Source of the DNA: Bacteroidota bacterium
Lineage (GTDB): Bacteria > Bacteroidota > Bacteroidia > Chitinophagales > LD1
Length of the DNA stretch: 64,000 nucleotides
Assembly: GCA_016722375.1 (NCBI GenBank)
Contig: JADKJG010000005.1
Location: 248,001 to 312,000, forward strand
Direction of reading: 5' to 3'
This document shows positions 25,214-35,595 of this stretch, in pieces. Both the position numbers and the translations under genes were made by a program. Each line of letters opens with the position of its first letter. The first letter of the stretch is position 1. The notes under the pieces are model-generated. The model had not been told where the DNA came from. It saw only the letters and a list, made by a program, of their open reading frames with translations, and did no database searches.

Positions 25214-28200
25214 TTACCTTACCACAAACTTAATCACTCTTAGCTCGTCGAGGTAGGACACATGAATGAAGTAAGTAGCCGCCCGTAGCTGGCCGATAGG
25301 AAGGGCATAATCACTGCGGCCGCCGGGTAAAGTCAGCATTTCCTCTTGAATGATGAAGCGTCCATAGAGATCCGTAATATTTATTGTTACAATACCGGCT
25401 TTTGGCAAGATGAGTCCCAGTCTGGAATTTTCTCTTGATGGATTAGGAAAGGGGCCCACTAACTGAATGACTCCGTTAACTGAATGGCATTGACGGTTGT
25501 TGTCGGTTCTAGTCTCCGGCTCATCTTTATTGACATTTCTGGCTTCCACACAAACGTATGTGTTGTTGATAGCATCGGGAGATAGTACAAAACGAGCTTT
25601 GAATATATAGTCCATTCTTTGACCGGTGGTAAGGGCACCGGCCCAGTCCTCGGTGATTATTCCACCGGTTCCCAGTGATGCGAATAAGCGAACATCGGTA
25701 ATCAAACGGGTGCCAAGATTGCTCATAGAGGCTGTGACGGTTACTAATACCGAGCCGTCGGTCTGGGGTTCTGTTTTGGTTTGAACATCATCAACCGAAA
25801 GATCGAGCAGGGTGGGTACTACAATGTACGTTTTTGCGGCGGAGTCCACACAGCCACTTCCCGAATAGGCGTGTAACACAATGCGAAAAGTGTCATTATC
25901 CTCGTACGTATGTGAAGGATTGACTAAAGCAGAAGAAGGCGATCCATCGCCAAAGTCCCAACTATAAGTATTGGCCTTGGTACTCTTGTTGCTGAAATTT
26001 ACATCTAAAGGAGCTTCGCCATACAGAGGAGTATAGCCAAAAGCAGCGACCGGATTGGGTGTAACGCTGACCAATTTGGTTATCGAATCCTTGCATCCGC
26101 TTTGAGTAGTAACAATCAACTTTATTGAATAGGTTCCTGAATCTTTAAATACATGATTCGGTGCCGGTTTATTATAACTGCTGCCATTGATGTTCCATTG
26201 CCATTGGCTAATCGGCTCCGTTGGGGACAGGCTGTTTTGAAGGGGTGTATAGCGGGCATTAACGCAAGAAGAAATTTTGCTGAATGATGCGGTAGGCTTT
26301 CGGATGATTTGAACATTTTTCTGCACCGTATCCACACAACCAATGGCATTCTCTACCGTGAAGTTCACCACGTAGGAGTCGGGAATTGTAAATTTGTGTT
26401 TAGGATTTTTAAGGGCAGAAAGAAAGCTACCGTCACCGAAATTCCATTGCCATCTAACCACCGAATAGGAGGAGGTGATGTCGGTGAAAGAGGTAGAGTC
26501 GCCATCGCAAATACCGGAGTATTTAAAGTCGGCAATCAACTCATTAAATACCGATACGCTTCTGAAAGCGGTGTGTTCGCAACCGCGCGTGGTAGTTACT
26601 TTTAATGTAACCGGAATAATTCCTTTGTGGGGAAAAGAATATTCAGGAGTTTGTCCTTGCAGGGTATCTGTTTGGTTAAAAATCCATTGCCACTGGATAA
26701 TGGTGTCTGTGATTAGAACAGAACTGTTGTCGGTAAACTTTGCCAACCCGCCCAGACATTGAATGGGGGGATAAGCGAAATCTGCTGTGGGAATTGATCC
26801 GATGGTGGCAGATTTAGTAATTCCATCTGTACAACCTGAGTCGGTGGTAATTAATAGAGTAATTGGATAGGTCTTCAGGCTGTCAAAAACGATTTTGGGA
26901 TTTTGAAGTATAGAGGCCCCTACATTTCCGAAGGTCCATTTCCATGAACTGATGGGATCGGTAGGCACGGTCTGTGATAAGTCCATAAACCGAGAAGTAT
27001 CAGAAAGGCATATACCTTGAAAGCTAAAATTAGCATTGGGTGCCAATCCTTTGATATTCACGTGGAGGGTGTCCCAAGCCCTACAGCTATTGCTGTTGAT
27101 AGCCGCTACAGAATAATTTCCAGACGAAAAGATGGCGGGTGTTTGAGTGGTATCCCCATTAGACCAAAGGATAGATGTCAATGAGTTGGTATAACCAAAA
27201 TTCAATCGGTTTCCCGAACAGAATGAAGTATCGGCTCCCACTGTATAATTAGGAAAATTATCAATGGCAACTTTGGCTGTATCTGAATTGAGGGTGCAAT
27301 TTCCCGCGTCTTTTATTCGGACAGAGTAAGTGCCCGGATTTTTGATAATTATGGAAGGAGTGGTAGCACCGGTAGACCACGTAAACTGAAACCCGGAGGA
27401 GGGATAACCGGTGTTCCATTCAATAGAATCTCCTTGACACAAACCGATATTTTTTGGCAATTGATTGAAAACAATTTGTGGTCTGATTTCCATAGTGTCG
27501 GAAGAGACGTAGCCAAATATATCAGTAGCACGGACCCAGTATTTACCAAATTTGGTCGCAGTAATAGAGGAAGTGGTTGCTCCGGTTGACCACAGATAAG
27601 AACTGAATCCGGGAGTGGCCGGTATCGGAACAGAGACACAGAAACTATTCAAAATGGTATCGGCACCTAAATCAACATGCTTAGAATACTTAAACCGAAG
27701 ATATCCTTCTATATTATTGATTCCGGTGCTGTCTATTGCATTGCTATAGACAATGATTTCTGCTATATCTCCCTGAAATGCAAAACTGGTGGCATCAGGG
27801 CGAGTGCCAATGGCAGAAAAATTGATCCCCGGTATTTGTTTGGATAAAGCAAGCGGAGGTTGTATGCCGTTTCGTGCCAAGCGATTTTTCTGGTATGAAT
27901 AAATTGAATATGCAGTATTGAGAGAGGCGGTATTGGCAGCATATAAAGCATCGGTAGATGTAAGGTTGCTGTAAACACCATATCCGGCAGTGTAATACGA
28001 AGCCGCAGCACAAATTCCCGATTTGGTTCCTCCCAAGACATACTGTATCAGGTTGCTATTTGATGCATAGTTTCTAACCATAAATATGGTGAAATCGGTC
28101 AGCGAAATAGAAGTAAAGTTCAGGGTGCTTCCGGTAGAGGAAGACCCGCTGAACCTGAGTACAGGTTTACTATTCAGTTGAGCGATGCCACTTACAAAGG

Positions 28201-28672
28201 TTGGCTGTTTGTTGGCTGTAGGTTGTGCCGCCGTTAACGATGCTGGGCTGATATCTGTCCATGATGAAACTTTGTTTGCACTGCTGACCACATTTTTTTC
28301 GGCATCAAACCACGCAGCCAGTCCTGGAAAATTAGTAGGTCTATAAATTGAAAAACTACGGCTATACGACCATGATTGTGAACCGGATGGAGTGCTCGCT
28401 CTTACATGCCAGAAGTAAGTAGTTCCAAGAGCTAATGTTATTTGCACGTTGGTCCCGCTTATCCCCGTTTGGGATTGAACTAAGTTGCCAAATCCCGCAT
28501 CCTGTGCAATCTGTATGTCGTATGTAACAGCACTGTCCACATTGTTCCACCGGAAATTGATGGTAGCGTCAGAAAAAACGTAGTCTTGTTTCGGAGATAT
28601 TAGTCTGTAATGTTGAGCATGCCCGGACAGGCATATCAGCCAGCCTGTAAATAGAAAAAATATTTTGTACAT
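25214..28672 (-). CDS. large secreted PKD-repeat protein with T9SS type A sorting domain
   Basis: 1152 aa from the Met opening the signal peptide (MYKIFFLFTGWLICLSGHAQ); twelve upstream codons are open but not signal-like. Order: FN3-like domain (25-120), LamG-like segment starting FPGLAAWFDAEKN, two Ig-like repeats (LWSTGATT, TWSTGATT), at least four PKD domains between 560 and 1000 (WNFGDGS, WDFGDGS), a CARDB-like domain, and a C-terminal sorting domain from GPFPNPSRENS to the end. Exported by the type IX system and attached to or released from the surface; probably adhesin or matrix protein. Confidence 0.88.
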   Translation of the reverse strand: MYKIFFLFTGWLICLSGHAQHYRLISPKQDYVFSDATINFRWNNVDSAVTYDIQIAQDAGFGNLVQSQTGISGTNVQITLALGTTYFWHVRASTPSGSQSWSYSRSFSIYRPTNFPGLAAWFDAEKNVVSSANKVSSWTDISPASLTAAQPTANKQPTFVSGIAQLNSKPVLRFSGSSSTGSTLNFTSISLTDFTIFMVRNYASNSNLIQYVLGGTKSGICAAASYYTAGYGVYSNLTSTDALYAANTASLNTAYSIYSYQKNRLARNGIQPPLALSKQIPGINFSAIGTRPDATSFAFQGDIAEIIVYSNAIDSTGINNIEGYLRFKYSKHVDLGADTILNSFCVSVPIPATPGFSSYLWSTGATTSSITATKFGKYWVRATDIFGYVSSDTMEIRPQIVFNQLPKNIGLCQGDSIEWNTGYPSSGFQFTWSTGATTPSIIIKNPGTYSVRIKDAGNCTLNSDTAKVAIDNFPNYTVGADTSFCSGNRLNFGYTNSLTSILWSNGDTTQTPAIFSSGNYSVAAINSNSCRAWDTLHVNIKGLAPNANFSFQGICLSDTSRFMDLSQTVPTDPISSWKWTFGNVGASILQNPKIVFDSLKTYPITLLITTDSGCTDGITKSATIGSIPTADFAYPPIQCLGGLAKFTDNSSVLITDTIIQWQWIFNQTDTLQGQTPEYSFPHKGIIPVTLKVTTTRGCEHTAFRSVSVFNELIADFKYSGICDGDSTSFTDITSSYSVVRWQWNFGDGSFLSALKNPKHKFTIPDSYVVNFTVENAIGCVDTVQKNVQIIRKPTASFSKISSCVNARYTPLQNSLSPTEPISQWQWNINGSSYNKPAPNHVFKDSGTYSIKLIVTTQSGCKDSITKLVSVTPNPVAAFGYTPLYGEAPLDVNFSNKSTKANTYSWDFGDGSPSSALVNPSHTYEDNDTFRIVLHAYSGSGCVDSAAKTYIVVPTLLDLSVDDVQTKTEPQTDGSVLVTVTASMSNLGTRLITDVRLFASLGTGGIITEDWAGALTTGQRMDYIFKARFVLSPDAINNTYVCVEARNVNKDEPETRTDNNRQCHSVNGVIQLVGPFPNPSRENSRLGLILPKAGIVTINITDLYGRFIIQEEMLTLPGGRSDYALPIGQLRAATYFIHVSYLDELRVIKFVVR

Positions 28673-28866
28673 AGGGCCGCGTCGGGTAATGTTTATACGA
28701 TTATCCATTCAATCAAATCCAAAATTGGGTTCACTGAAACTTAAAAATCACGATTTCTAAAACCAAGTGCAATTTACCGTGCTTTCTAATTATCGACTTA
28801 GGTCTCTCTATGTAAAATATTAAACAGTCGTGGGCACTTGTGTAATATTAAGGACTATGTAGTTCC

Positions 28867-29964
28867 TTATTCGGTTGAATGAATGATTTCTTCAAACCGC
28901 TGAATCGTAGCCCGAATAGAAAATTTGTCCATTACAGTCTGCTTTGCTTTTTCCCCAATCACGTGCAATTGACTGGGATTGTTTTTTAATTGAATGACCA
29001 ATGCCGCGACACCCTTATAATCTTGAAAGGGAAGAATAAATCCATTTTCGTTTGGCACAATCACCTCCGGGGTGCCACCGCCGCTGGTGGCAATGACGGG
29101 TATACCAAAGGACATAGATTCCAAAATAGAATTGGATACGCCTTCTGTTCTTGATGTGAGTACGGAAAGATGAGCAGCCTGAACAATGTCCGGAATATCT
29201 GATCGGTAGCCTAGGAATTCTACATTATGTATATGATTAGTTTGAACATAATTTTTGAGTTCCTCCAACATTTCCCCACCTCCAACCAGGTGGAACTGAA
29301 TGTCTTTTTCAAGTGGTTGCACTTCTTGTGCAGCTTTCAGAAAGGTTATCGGATCTTTAGGATTATCTCGTCGTAGAGAAGCTACCATGATCACATGGAA
29401 ACTATTCTTTGCAAAGCCTATTGACTCCTGTGCTTTATATCTAGAAATAGTTTCTGTTTCTGAAGTATAACAACCATTGTATAACACATGCCGCCCCCTT
29501 TTCCCCAATTGTCGGAATGACTTTAATCCTGCATAAGAGTTGGCGACAACATTTCTATAAAGTCTGTATAATAAAGATTCGATCTTCTCTTTGAGATTTA
29601 AACGGTCAGGAGCATTTCGGATAGCACCATTGAAAAGTCTAAAATTAAGGCTACTGAAAAACTTACAAATCAGCGCGATGTGAGATGCGGTGTATGCAAA
29701 ACTGAAAACAATATCCGGCTTAACTTCCTGAATATATTTATAGGTCTTCACCACAGACTTAAAATTAAAATGTGCCTGATCTAAATTTTTATAGCCGTTC
29801 AATTTGTCTTTTATCGTGTTAAAGAAGGTGTTGTCATGCGATTTGAACAACAAATAGACCTCGTATTTCTCTCGCGAAAGATGTTCCATGATAACGTGCA
29901 ACTGACGCTCCTTTCCTCCAAAGGCAAAACTACCGATAAGAAATAAAATCTTTGTCTTTTTCAT
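28867..29964 (-). CDS. GT4-family glycosyltransferase
   Basis: 365 aa from the Met of MKKTKILFLIGSF; seven upstream codons are open. GT-B fold: N-terminal GGKERQ loop after strand 1, and C-terminal nucleotide-sugar site SRTEGVSNSILESMSFGIPVIATSGGG with the E-x7-E pattern. First gene at the 3' end of the heptose cluster, with GmhA just upstream, so it probably adds a sugar to a surface polysaccharide or glycan. Acceptor unknown. Confidence 0.85.
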   Translation of the reverse strand: MKKTKILFLIGSFAFGGKERQLHVIMEHLSREKYEVYLLFKSHDNTFFNTIKDKLNGYKNLDQAHFNFKSVVKTYKYIQEVKPDIVFSFAYTASHIALICKFFSSLNFRLFNGAIRNAPDRLNLKEKIESLLYRLYRNVVANSYAGLKSFRQLGKRGRHVLYNGCYTSETETISRYKAQESIGFAKNSFHVIMVASLRRDNPKDPITFLKAAQEVQPLEKDIQFHLVGGGEMLEELKNYVQTNHIHNVEFLGYRSDIPDIVQAAHLSVLTSRTEGVSNSILESMSFGIPVIATSGGGTPEVIVPNENGFILPFQDYKGVAALVIQLKNNPSQLHVIGEKAKQTVMDKFSIRATIQRFEEIIHSTE

Positions 29965-30017
29965 TGTCATCAACGCGTCATCCATTCAGCCTATAAAGTA
30001 GAAATGATTTCATCTAC

Positions 30018-30611
30018 CTATGCAAATAGCGTCTCTTCCACCAACTGACAAATGATATGACCGATAAGGATATGGCTTTCCTGGATGCGAGGGGTGTCTT
30101 TGCTTGGTACATTGAAAAGATAGTCACAGAAATCTTTCATCTTTCCTCCGGTCTCGCCGGTGAATGAAATAACTACTGCTCCTCGTTTTTTTGCTTCTTC
30201 TTGCGCTAACAAAATATTCTTTGAATTGCCTGAAGTGGATATTCCGATTAACACATCGCCCTTTCGCACATGCGCTTTCACTGCGCGCTGATAAACTTCA
30301 TCGTACGAATAATCATTTGCTACAGCTGTAAGAAAAGAAGTGTTGACGTGAAAGGCTTCGGCAGGAAGCGGTTCGCGATCAGAATAAAAACGGCCCGTAA
30401 ATTCAGCAGCAAGATGCTGCGCATCGGCAGCACTGCCTCCATTGCCGCACAGATACAGTCGGTTGCCGCTTTTGAATGCGGTAGAAATTAGTTTAGATAC
30501 TTCTTCGATTCGATTTAACAAGATATTATCAGCAAGTATCTTGTTCTTGACTTCTACCGAAGCTGAAACGATGGCTTTAATTTTTTCTTGATGTTGCATC
30601 ATATAGTCCAT
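30018..30611 (-). CDS. gmhA: D-sedoheptulose-7-phosphate isomerase
   Basis: 197 aa SIS-domain isomerase. CGNGGSAADAQHLAAEF is the GmhA signature; STSGNSKNI supplies the phosphate-binding Ser/Thr loop. It catalyses the first step of ADP- or GDP-heptose synthesis. It overlaps the end of the heptose kinase gene by 13 nt. The alpha-heptose kinase partner points to the GDP-D-glycero-alpha-D-manno-heptose branch used for S-layer or capsule glycans. Confidence 0.92.
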   Translation of the reverse strand: MDYMMQHQEKIKAIVSASVEVKNKILADNILLNRIEEVSKLISTAFKSGNRLYLCGNGGSAADAQHLAAEFTGRFYSDREPLPAEAFHVNTSFLTAVANDYSYDEVYQRAVKAHVRKGDVLIGISTSGNSKNILLAQEEAKKRGAVVISFTGETGGKMKDFCDYLFNVPSKDTPRIQESHILIGHIICQLVEETLFA

Positions 30612-31619
30612 GTGGTTAATCCGTGTTGGGTAAAATTATATCTCATCACCTTACCGCCTAATTTATTTAGAGCGTCAATCACTTTGAACTTAGCATTGTA
30701 GGGGGCATAAAAAAACATAAAACCTCCTCCTCCGGCTCCCGATACTTTCCCTCCGGTGGCTCCCGCTTTCATCGCGGTGAGGTAAATCTGTTCGATGAAT
30801 GGATTAGATATTCCCTCTGCCATAGCTTTCTTATGCTCCCAACTATCATGAAGTATCTTGCCGATTCCGTCTATATCACCTTTAAGAAGGGACTCTTTCA
30901 TTTTCACCGACTGCTCTTTCAGGCTATTCATCGCTGCAATGGATTTTATATTTTTTCTTTACATTTTCCGATTGCTTGGCAATAATAGAAGAAGACAATC
31001 GGGAAGTTTCTGTAAAAAAAAGAATCAAGTTGTTCTCCAGTTCATGCAGCCATTTATCTTTCACACGCAGCGGATTGACAATTACCTTATCCTCTTTATA
31101 AAACTCCATATAGTTCACCCCGCCAAAGGTAGCGGCATATTGGTCTTGCTTCCCTCCGTGCATACCCAAATCTTCACGCTCTATTTTATAGGCAAGATGG
31201 GCAATGTCATATTCTCCAAGAGGCAGTTTTAACCACTCCACAAAGGCACCTAAAATTGCGACCACTAAAGTGGAAGATGAGCCAAGTCCGGAACCGGGAG
31301 GAGCATCTACGTAAGTAGCAAGTTCAAATGCCAATGGTTTTTTTACAAAATCTTTAATCACCCGGTTATATACACCGATTGCTAAATCCAGTTTACCGGT
31401 AACCGGTAACTCCTTTTTGGCATCCAGAATAAGTTCTTCGTTCCGGTCAATGGCTTTGATGTGAATCTTTTTGCCCGTCAGAGGCTTAATCGTAGCATAA
31501 GCATACATGCCGATCGTAATGTTTAGGATTGCTCCTCCGTATATATCGGAGTAGGGAGAAACATCGGTGCCGCCACCGGCTAATCCAAGTCGTAAGGGTG
31601 CTTTGCTGCGAATAATCAT
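30599..31619 (-). pseudogene. hddA: D-glycero-alpha-D-manno-heptose-7-phosphate kinase, one frameshift
   Basis: GHMP kinase of about 340 aa in two frames (30924-31619, then 30599-30931). Frame one holds the N-terminal APLRLGLAGGGTDVSPYSD and ATP loop PPGSGLGSSST. Frame two holds the C-terminal GHMP motif KVSGAGGGGFM. Removing one A from the A6 run (minus strand; 30951-30956) joins them in perfect register. All motifs are intact, so assembly error or slippage is more likely than decay. Operon with gmhA and glycosyltransferases. Confidence 0.85.
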
Positions 31620-31654
31620 ATTGGTTCTAAAACGGGCGCAATTTAATGATACAC

Positions 31655-32797
31655 TTATGAATGAGAAGAATTGGCCTTTGCTACATCCAAAATTTTATTC
31701 AGCATCATGGCCCATGAATACTTTTTCTTTTCTTCTTTGATGTGATCGCGCATCACGAATTCACGATGATTCTGATAGAAATCAACGATGGCATCTGCAA
31801 TAGCCTGAGGTTCCGGGGCTACCACATAGCCTACCTTTTTGTTTGGCACTATTTCGGGAAGTCCGCCGACATTTGTAACCAACATCGGACGATCGAAATG
31901 ATAGCAGATTTGGGTAACACCGCTCTGTGTAGCATGCTTATAAGGCTGTACGACTAAGTCTGCCGCGCAGAAATAGTTTTTCACCTCATCATCGGGAATG
32001 AATTGTGTTTTCAAAACCAGCTTGTCTGCCAGGTTTAACTCAGCGATTAAATCGAGGTAATGTTTTGCGTTGGCATAAAATTCGCCTGCAATAATCAGCT
32101 TCATGTTTAATGAACGAACCCGCTCATCATTCATAGCATGTAACAACAAATCCAAACCCTTATAATCACGGATGAATCCGAAGAAGAGAATGTATTCAGT
32201 GTTTATTTCCAGCCCCAATCGTTCATAAGCTTCTGCTTTGTTTATGGCTTCGCCGAAATTGTCAAACAAAGGATGCGGAGATAAAACCTTCGGCTTTTCA
32301 TTGTCGAATTGTTTCAAATCCTGCAAAACCGATTCGCTCATGGCTACAAAGCCATCCACAGAGTTTACAAAATACTTTGCCAGCGCCACATCCCCGATTC
32401 GTTTTTCGTGTGGAATAATATTATCGAGAATGGCCACTACTTTTGTTTTCTTGTTTTTCTTTACGATTCTAGAAATGGTTCCCAAACAAGGAGCCATAAA
32501 GGGCAACCAGAACTTTATAAGCAACAAGTCGGCATTCAGTTTTGCTATTTCTTTCCCTACGCTTATCCAGTTAAAAGGATTGATAGAGTTTACCTTGACA
32601 TGAATATATAAATCATCGGGCGGCGGGGCATCGCTGTATTGTGATGTGCCGGGAAAAAGAAAGGACGGATACTGTAAGCTGAATGTGTAAATCTGAACGC
32701 TATGCCCCTGCTTGATAAACTCCCGAGCCAATCTTTCATTATAGGCAGCCAATCCCCCGCGAAGCGGATGCGCGCTTCCGAGAATGACTATTTTCAT
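31655..32797 (-). CDS. GT4-family glycosyltransferase
   Basis: 380 aa. GT-B fold with N-terminal HPLRGGLAAYNERLAREF and C-terminal donor site QPYKHATQSGVTQICYHFDRP...TNVGGLPE. Overlaps the upstream GT2 gene by 4 nt (translational coupling) and precedes hddA. Surface glycan assembly is inferred from the cluster. Confidence 0.87.
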   Translation of the reverse strand: MKIVILGSAHPLRGGLAAYNERLAREFIKQGHSVQIYTFSLQYPSFLFPGTSQYSDAPPPDDLYIHVKVNSINPFNWISVGKEIAKLNADLLLIKFWLPFMAPCLGTISRIVKKNKKTKVVAILDNIIPHEKRIGDVALAKYFVNSVDGFVAMSESVLQDLKQFDNEKPKVLSPHPLFDNFGEAINKAEAYERLGLEINTEYILFFGFIRDYKGLDLLLHAMNDERVRSLNMKLIIAGEFYANAKHYLDLIAELNLADKLVLKTQFIPDDEVKNYFCAADLVVQPYKHATQSGVTQICYHFDRPMLVTNVGGLPEIVPNKKVGYVVAPEPQAIADAIVDFYQNHREFVMRDHIKEEKKKYSWAMMLNKILDVAKANSSHS

Positions 32798-33738
32798 GAA
32801 CGCAGATTCAATAGCTTGGCTATGTCGTATTGGTTTCGGTCATTAGAAGAACGGGAAACCAATTCACCCAGAAATCCGGCGACAAAAAGTTGTACGCCTA
32901 CCACAATAGATAATAAACCGATGAAGAAGACCGGTCGCTCGGTCATCCGGTATTGCATAAAAGCGAACTTGGCAATAGTCAGATATAACACGATGCAAAA
33001 GCCGATGAAAAAACTCAGGAATCCCAGCCCACCGAAAATATGCATCGGTCGCTTGGCAAAGCGCGTCATGAAAGAAACAGACAGCAAGTCGAGGAATCCA
33101 TAGAGAAAACGCTCCATGCCGAATTTTGTGATACCGAATTTGCGCGCCTGATGTTGTACGATTTTCTCTCCTATTTTGCTATAGCCCGATTTCTTGGCAA
33201 GGATGGGGATATAGCGGTGCATTTCCCCATATACTTCTATACTTTTCACCACTTCATTTTTATAGGCCTTCAAACCACAATTGAAATCGTGAAGATATAT
33301 GCCGGAGACAGCACGAGCTGTCGCGTTAAAAAGTTTGGTGGGAAGCGTCTTTGTAATCGGGTCATAACGCTTTTGTTTCCAGCCGCTCACCAGATCGAAA
33401 CCTTCATTAGTAATCATTTGATATAGGCCCGGAATTTCATCCGGCGAATCCTGCATATCGGCATCCATAGTGATCACTACATCGCCTTGCGCAGATTGAA
33501 ACCCTATTTGAAGCGCGGCACTTTTTCCGTAGTTCTTCCGAAATCGAACTCCTTTAATATGGGGGGTTTGCGAAGCCAGCTCTTCAATCACCAACCACGA
33601 CTTGTCGCGGCTGCCATCGTCCACCATGATAATTTCATAAGAATAGTTGTTCTCTTTCATCACTCGCTCTATCCAGGCGGTGAGTTCGGGAAGAGACTCT
33701 TCTTCGTTCAATAATGGGATGATAACAGAAATCTGCAT
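32794..33738 (-). CDS. GT2-family membrane glycosyltransferase (DPM1/ArnC-like)
   Basis: 314 aa. GT-A domain with IIPLLNEEESL, VDDGSRD and the metal-binding MDADMQDSP, followed by two C-terminal membrane helices (about 228-250 and 262-290). This architecture is that of polyprenyl-phosphate sugar transferases, which load a sugar on undecaprenyl phosphate at the inner membrane. First of the heptose/glycosyltransferase run. Confidence 0.88.
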   Translation of the reverse strand: MQISVIIPLLNEEESLPELTAWIERVMKENNYSYEIIMVDDGSRDKSWLVIEELASQTPHIKGVRFRKNYGKSAALQIGFQSAQGDVVITMDADMQDSPDEIPGLYQMITNEGFDLVSGWKQKRYDPITKTLPTKLFNATARAVSGIYLHDFNCGLKAYKNEVVKSIEVYGEMHRYIPILAKKSGYSKIGEKIVQHQARKFGITKFGMERFLYGFLDLLSVSFMTRFAKRPMHIFGGLGFLSFFIGFCIVLYLTIAKFAFMQYRMTERPVFFIGLLSIVVGVQLFVAGFLGELVSRSSNDRNQYDIAKLLNLRS

Positions 33739-33748
33739 GGATAAGAGG

Positions 33749-33997
33749 TTATGAGGAGGAGGTATCTGAATCCACCTCTGTTATTTCCGGGCTTGGTGCC
33801 CGCTTAATGAAAGCGGCGATGATTAAGCTCAGTATCAGCGCAATGCCCAGTGCAATGCCGTAGCCTTTTACGGTTTGCAAAATGGAGGGCTTGAATTGAT
33901 TTTCGTCAAATCTTGCCATTGCCTTTTCCATTTCTTCATCGGAGGTGCCAAACTTTTCCATGGCTTTCTGGGTTGTAGTTTTCATCAATTGCGTCAC
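33749..33997 (-). CDS. small membrane protein coupled to DUF4199 gene
   Basis: 82 aa: charged N-terminal half (AMEKFGTSDEEMEKAMARF), one membrane helix (about 47-65), short acidic tail. Starts inside the stop of the DUF4199 gene (ATGA overlap), so the two are translated together. Function unknown; this gene order with DUF4199 and a GT2 next door recurs in the phylum as far as I know. Confidence 0.7.
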   Translation of the reverse strand: MTQLMKTTTQKAMEKFGTSDEEMEKAMARFDENQFKPSILQTVKGYGIALGIALILSLIIAAFIKRAPSPEITEVDSDTSSS

Positions 33998-34317
33998 CTC
34001 CTCCGGATATTTTGGTCAATCACGTTTGGAATCAGGTACCCCATGATGGCGCTTCCGGCAAAGGAAATGGCACAAATAAGCATTAACCCGACCAGTGCAT
34101 CCTGAAAGGAAAGAATTCCTCCCCGGTCTTTCCGAAAAGCGAGTCCGCCTATGATGGGAATCAGCACCATAATCGCAAAGGAGAAAATCCCCACCGCAAT
34201 CTGGGTATAAAACGAACTAAACAATTGGCGGTAAAACAAGTAGGAAACAAAACTGAAAATGCTCATTATCAAGGCACCGATAATGCCATAACGAATGGGA
34301 ACTTTAAAATTTTCCAT
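33994..34317 (-). CDS. DUF4199 family membrane protein, short
   Basis: 107 aa with three membrane helices (about 10-30, 38-58, 80-100); KVPIRYGIIGALIMSIFSFVSYL at the start and DALVGLMLICAIS later resemble the N-terminal part of DUF4199 proteins. It is somewhat shorter than typical members, with the missing part perhaps supplied by the coupled 82-aa protein. Encoded 9 nt after the dihydroorotase-like gene. Confidence 0.65.
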   Translation of the reverse strand: MENFKVPIRYGIIGALIMSIFSFVSYLFYRQLFSSFYTQIAVGIFSFAIMVLIPIIGGLAFRKDRGGILSFQDALVGLMLICAISFAGSAIMGYLIPNVIDQNIRRR

Positions 34318-34326
34318 TTGGAGGTT

Positions 34327-35595
34327 TTAGTTGGTTTCTAATTGATTCTTGTGAATAATACCGATGACTTTCCCCGTAAATTCGGTGCCAACAAAGGGAG
34401 TGTTTTTTGATAAAGACCGAATATCCTTCGCTGCAAACTTCCATTTCTTATTAGGGTCGAACAGGGTCATATCTGCTTTGGCTCCTTCTTTAATCACCGG
34501 TACCGCCATACCCAACACTTTTCGCGGATTCGCAGTAAATAATTCTATCAACTTATCTATCCCCAATGGCTTGTTGAGTTGGGTGTTGGCAATGGCGTAA
34601 CAAGTCTCCAGTCCAATCATTCCAAAATCTGCCTTGTCAAATTCCAATTTCTTGGATTCTTCATCCTGTGGCTGGTGAGCAGAAGTAATCGTATCAATCG
34701 TTCCATCCAAAATGCCTTTCACCAGTCCGGCTATATTTTCTGTTGCGCGCAAAGGCGGATTGATTTTCATATTCGTATCATAATCGCCCACTGCGCTATC
34801 GTCCAGTATCAAATGATGCGCATTTACCGAGGCGGTCACCTTCAGCTTTCTTTTCTTAGCGGCGCGAATCAAGTCCACCGATTTCTTTAAAGAAATATTC
34901 AGAAAATGAAGTTTCGATTCGGTGTATTCCAACAGATACAAATCGCGGCTCACGGCTACCTCTTCGGCCAGTGCAGGCATACCGGGCAGACCGAGGCGGG
35001 TACTCACCACGCCTTCATTCATCACCCCGTTGCCCGAAATACTTTTATCCTCCGGGTGAATCATGATTAAGCCATTAAAGGCTTTGACATATAACAAGGC
35101 GCGCTCCACCACGCCCGCCGCCGCGCCCGGCACCATCCCATCGCCGAAGGCCACCGCCCCGGCGCCGAACATATCATACATCTCGGCCAGGTCCTTGCCT
35201 TTGGCGTCCTGCGTCATGGCGCCAATCGGCCAAACACTCACCGCCTCGCCGGCAGATTTCTGCAACACATATTCTATCTGCGATTTAGATTGAATCACGG
35301 GGTTCGTGTTCGGCATACAGCAGATATGCGTATAGCCGCCCGCCGCCGCCGCGCGACATCCGCTTCGGATGGTCTCTTTATATTCAAAACCGGGGTCAGC
35401 TAAAAAAGTATTCAAATCCATCCAGCCGATGGACACATGCAGGTTATCGGCCTTCACTTCTTTGGCCTTAGAACTGCCCGCCAGTTTATGGCCAATCTTT
35501 TTAATCAAACCATCGCTGATCAGGATGTCTTTCACTTGATTATGAAAAGGGGATCCGGTGTCTATGATTCGTGCCGAACGGAGGAGAATTTCCAT
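34327..35595 (-). CDS. dihydroorotase-like protein, catalytically degenerate
   Basis: 422 aa amidohydrolase-fold protein of the PyrC type. Where active enzymes have HxHxR after strand 1 (GxIDxHVHLREPG), this one reads GWMDLNTFLADPGFEYKE, so both metal-binding His are lost. The later metal Asp region (TDHAPH in active forms) reads SAHQPQDEES, so the catalytic Asp is lost too. Inactive dihydroorotases of this kind can be structural partners of aspartate transcarbamoylase. Annotating it as active pyrC would be wrong. Confidence 0.82.
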   Translation of the reverse strand: MEILLRSARIIDTGSPFHNQVKDILISDGLIKKIGHKLAGSSKAKEVKADNLHVSIGWMDLNTFLADPGFEYKETIRSGCRAAAAGGYTHICCMPNTNPVIQSKSQIEYVLQKSAGEAVSVWPIGAMTQDAKGKDLAEMYDMFGAGAVAFGDGMVPGAAAGVVERALLYVKAFNGLIMIHPEDKSISGNGVMNEGVVSTRLGLPGMPALAEEVAVSRDLYLLEYTESKLHFLNISLKKSVDLIRAAKKRKLKVTASVNAHHLILDDSAVGDYDTNMKINPPLRATENIAGLVKGILDGTIDTITSAHQPQDEESKKLEFDKADFGMIGLETCYAIANTQLNKPLGIDKLIELFTANPRKVLGMAVPVIKEGAKADMTLFDPNKKWKFAAKDIRSLSKNTPFVGTEFTGKVIGIIHKNQLETN

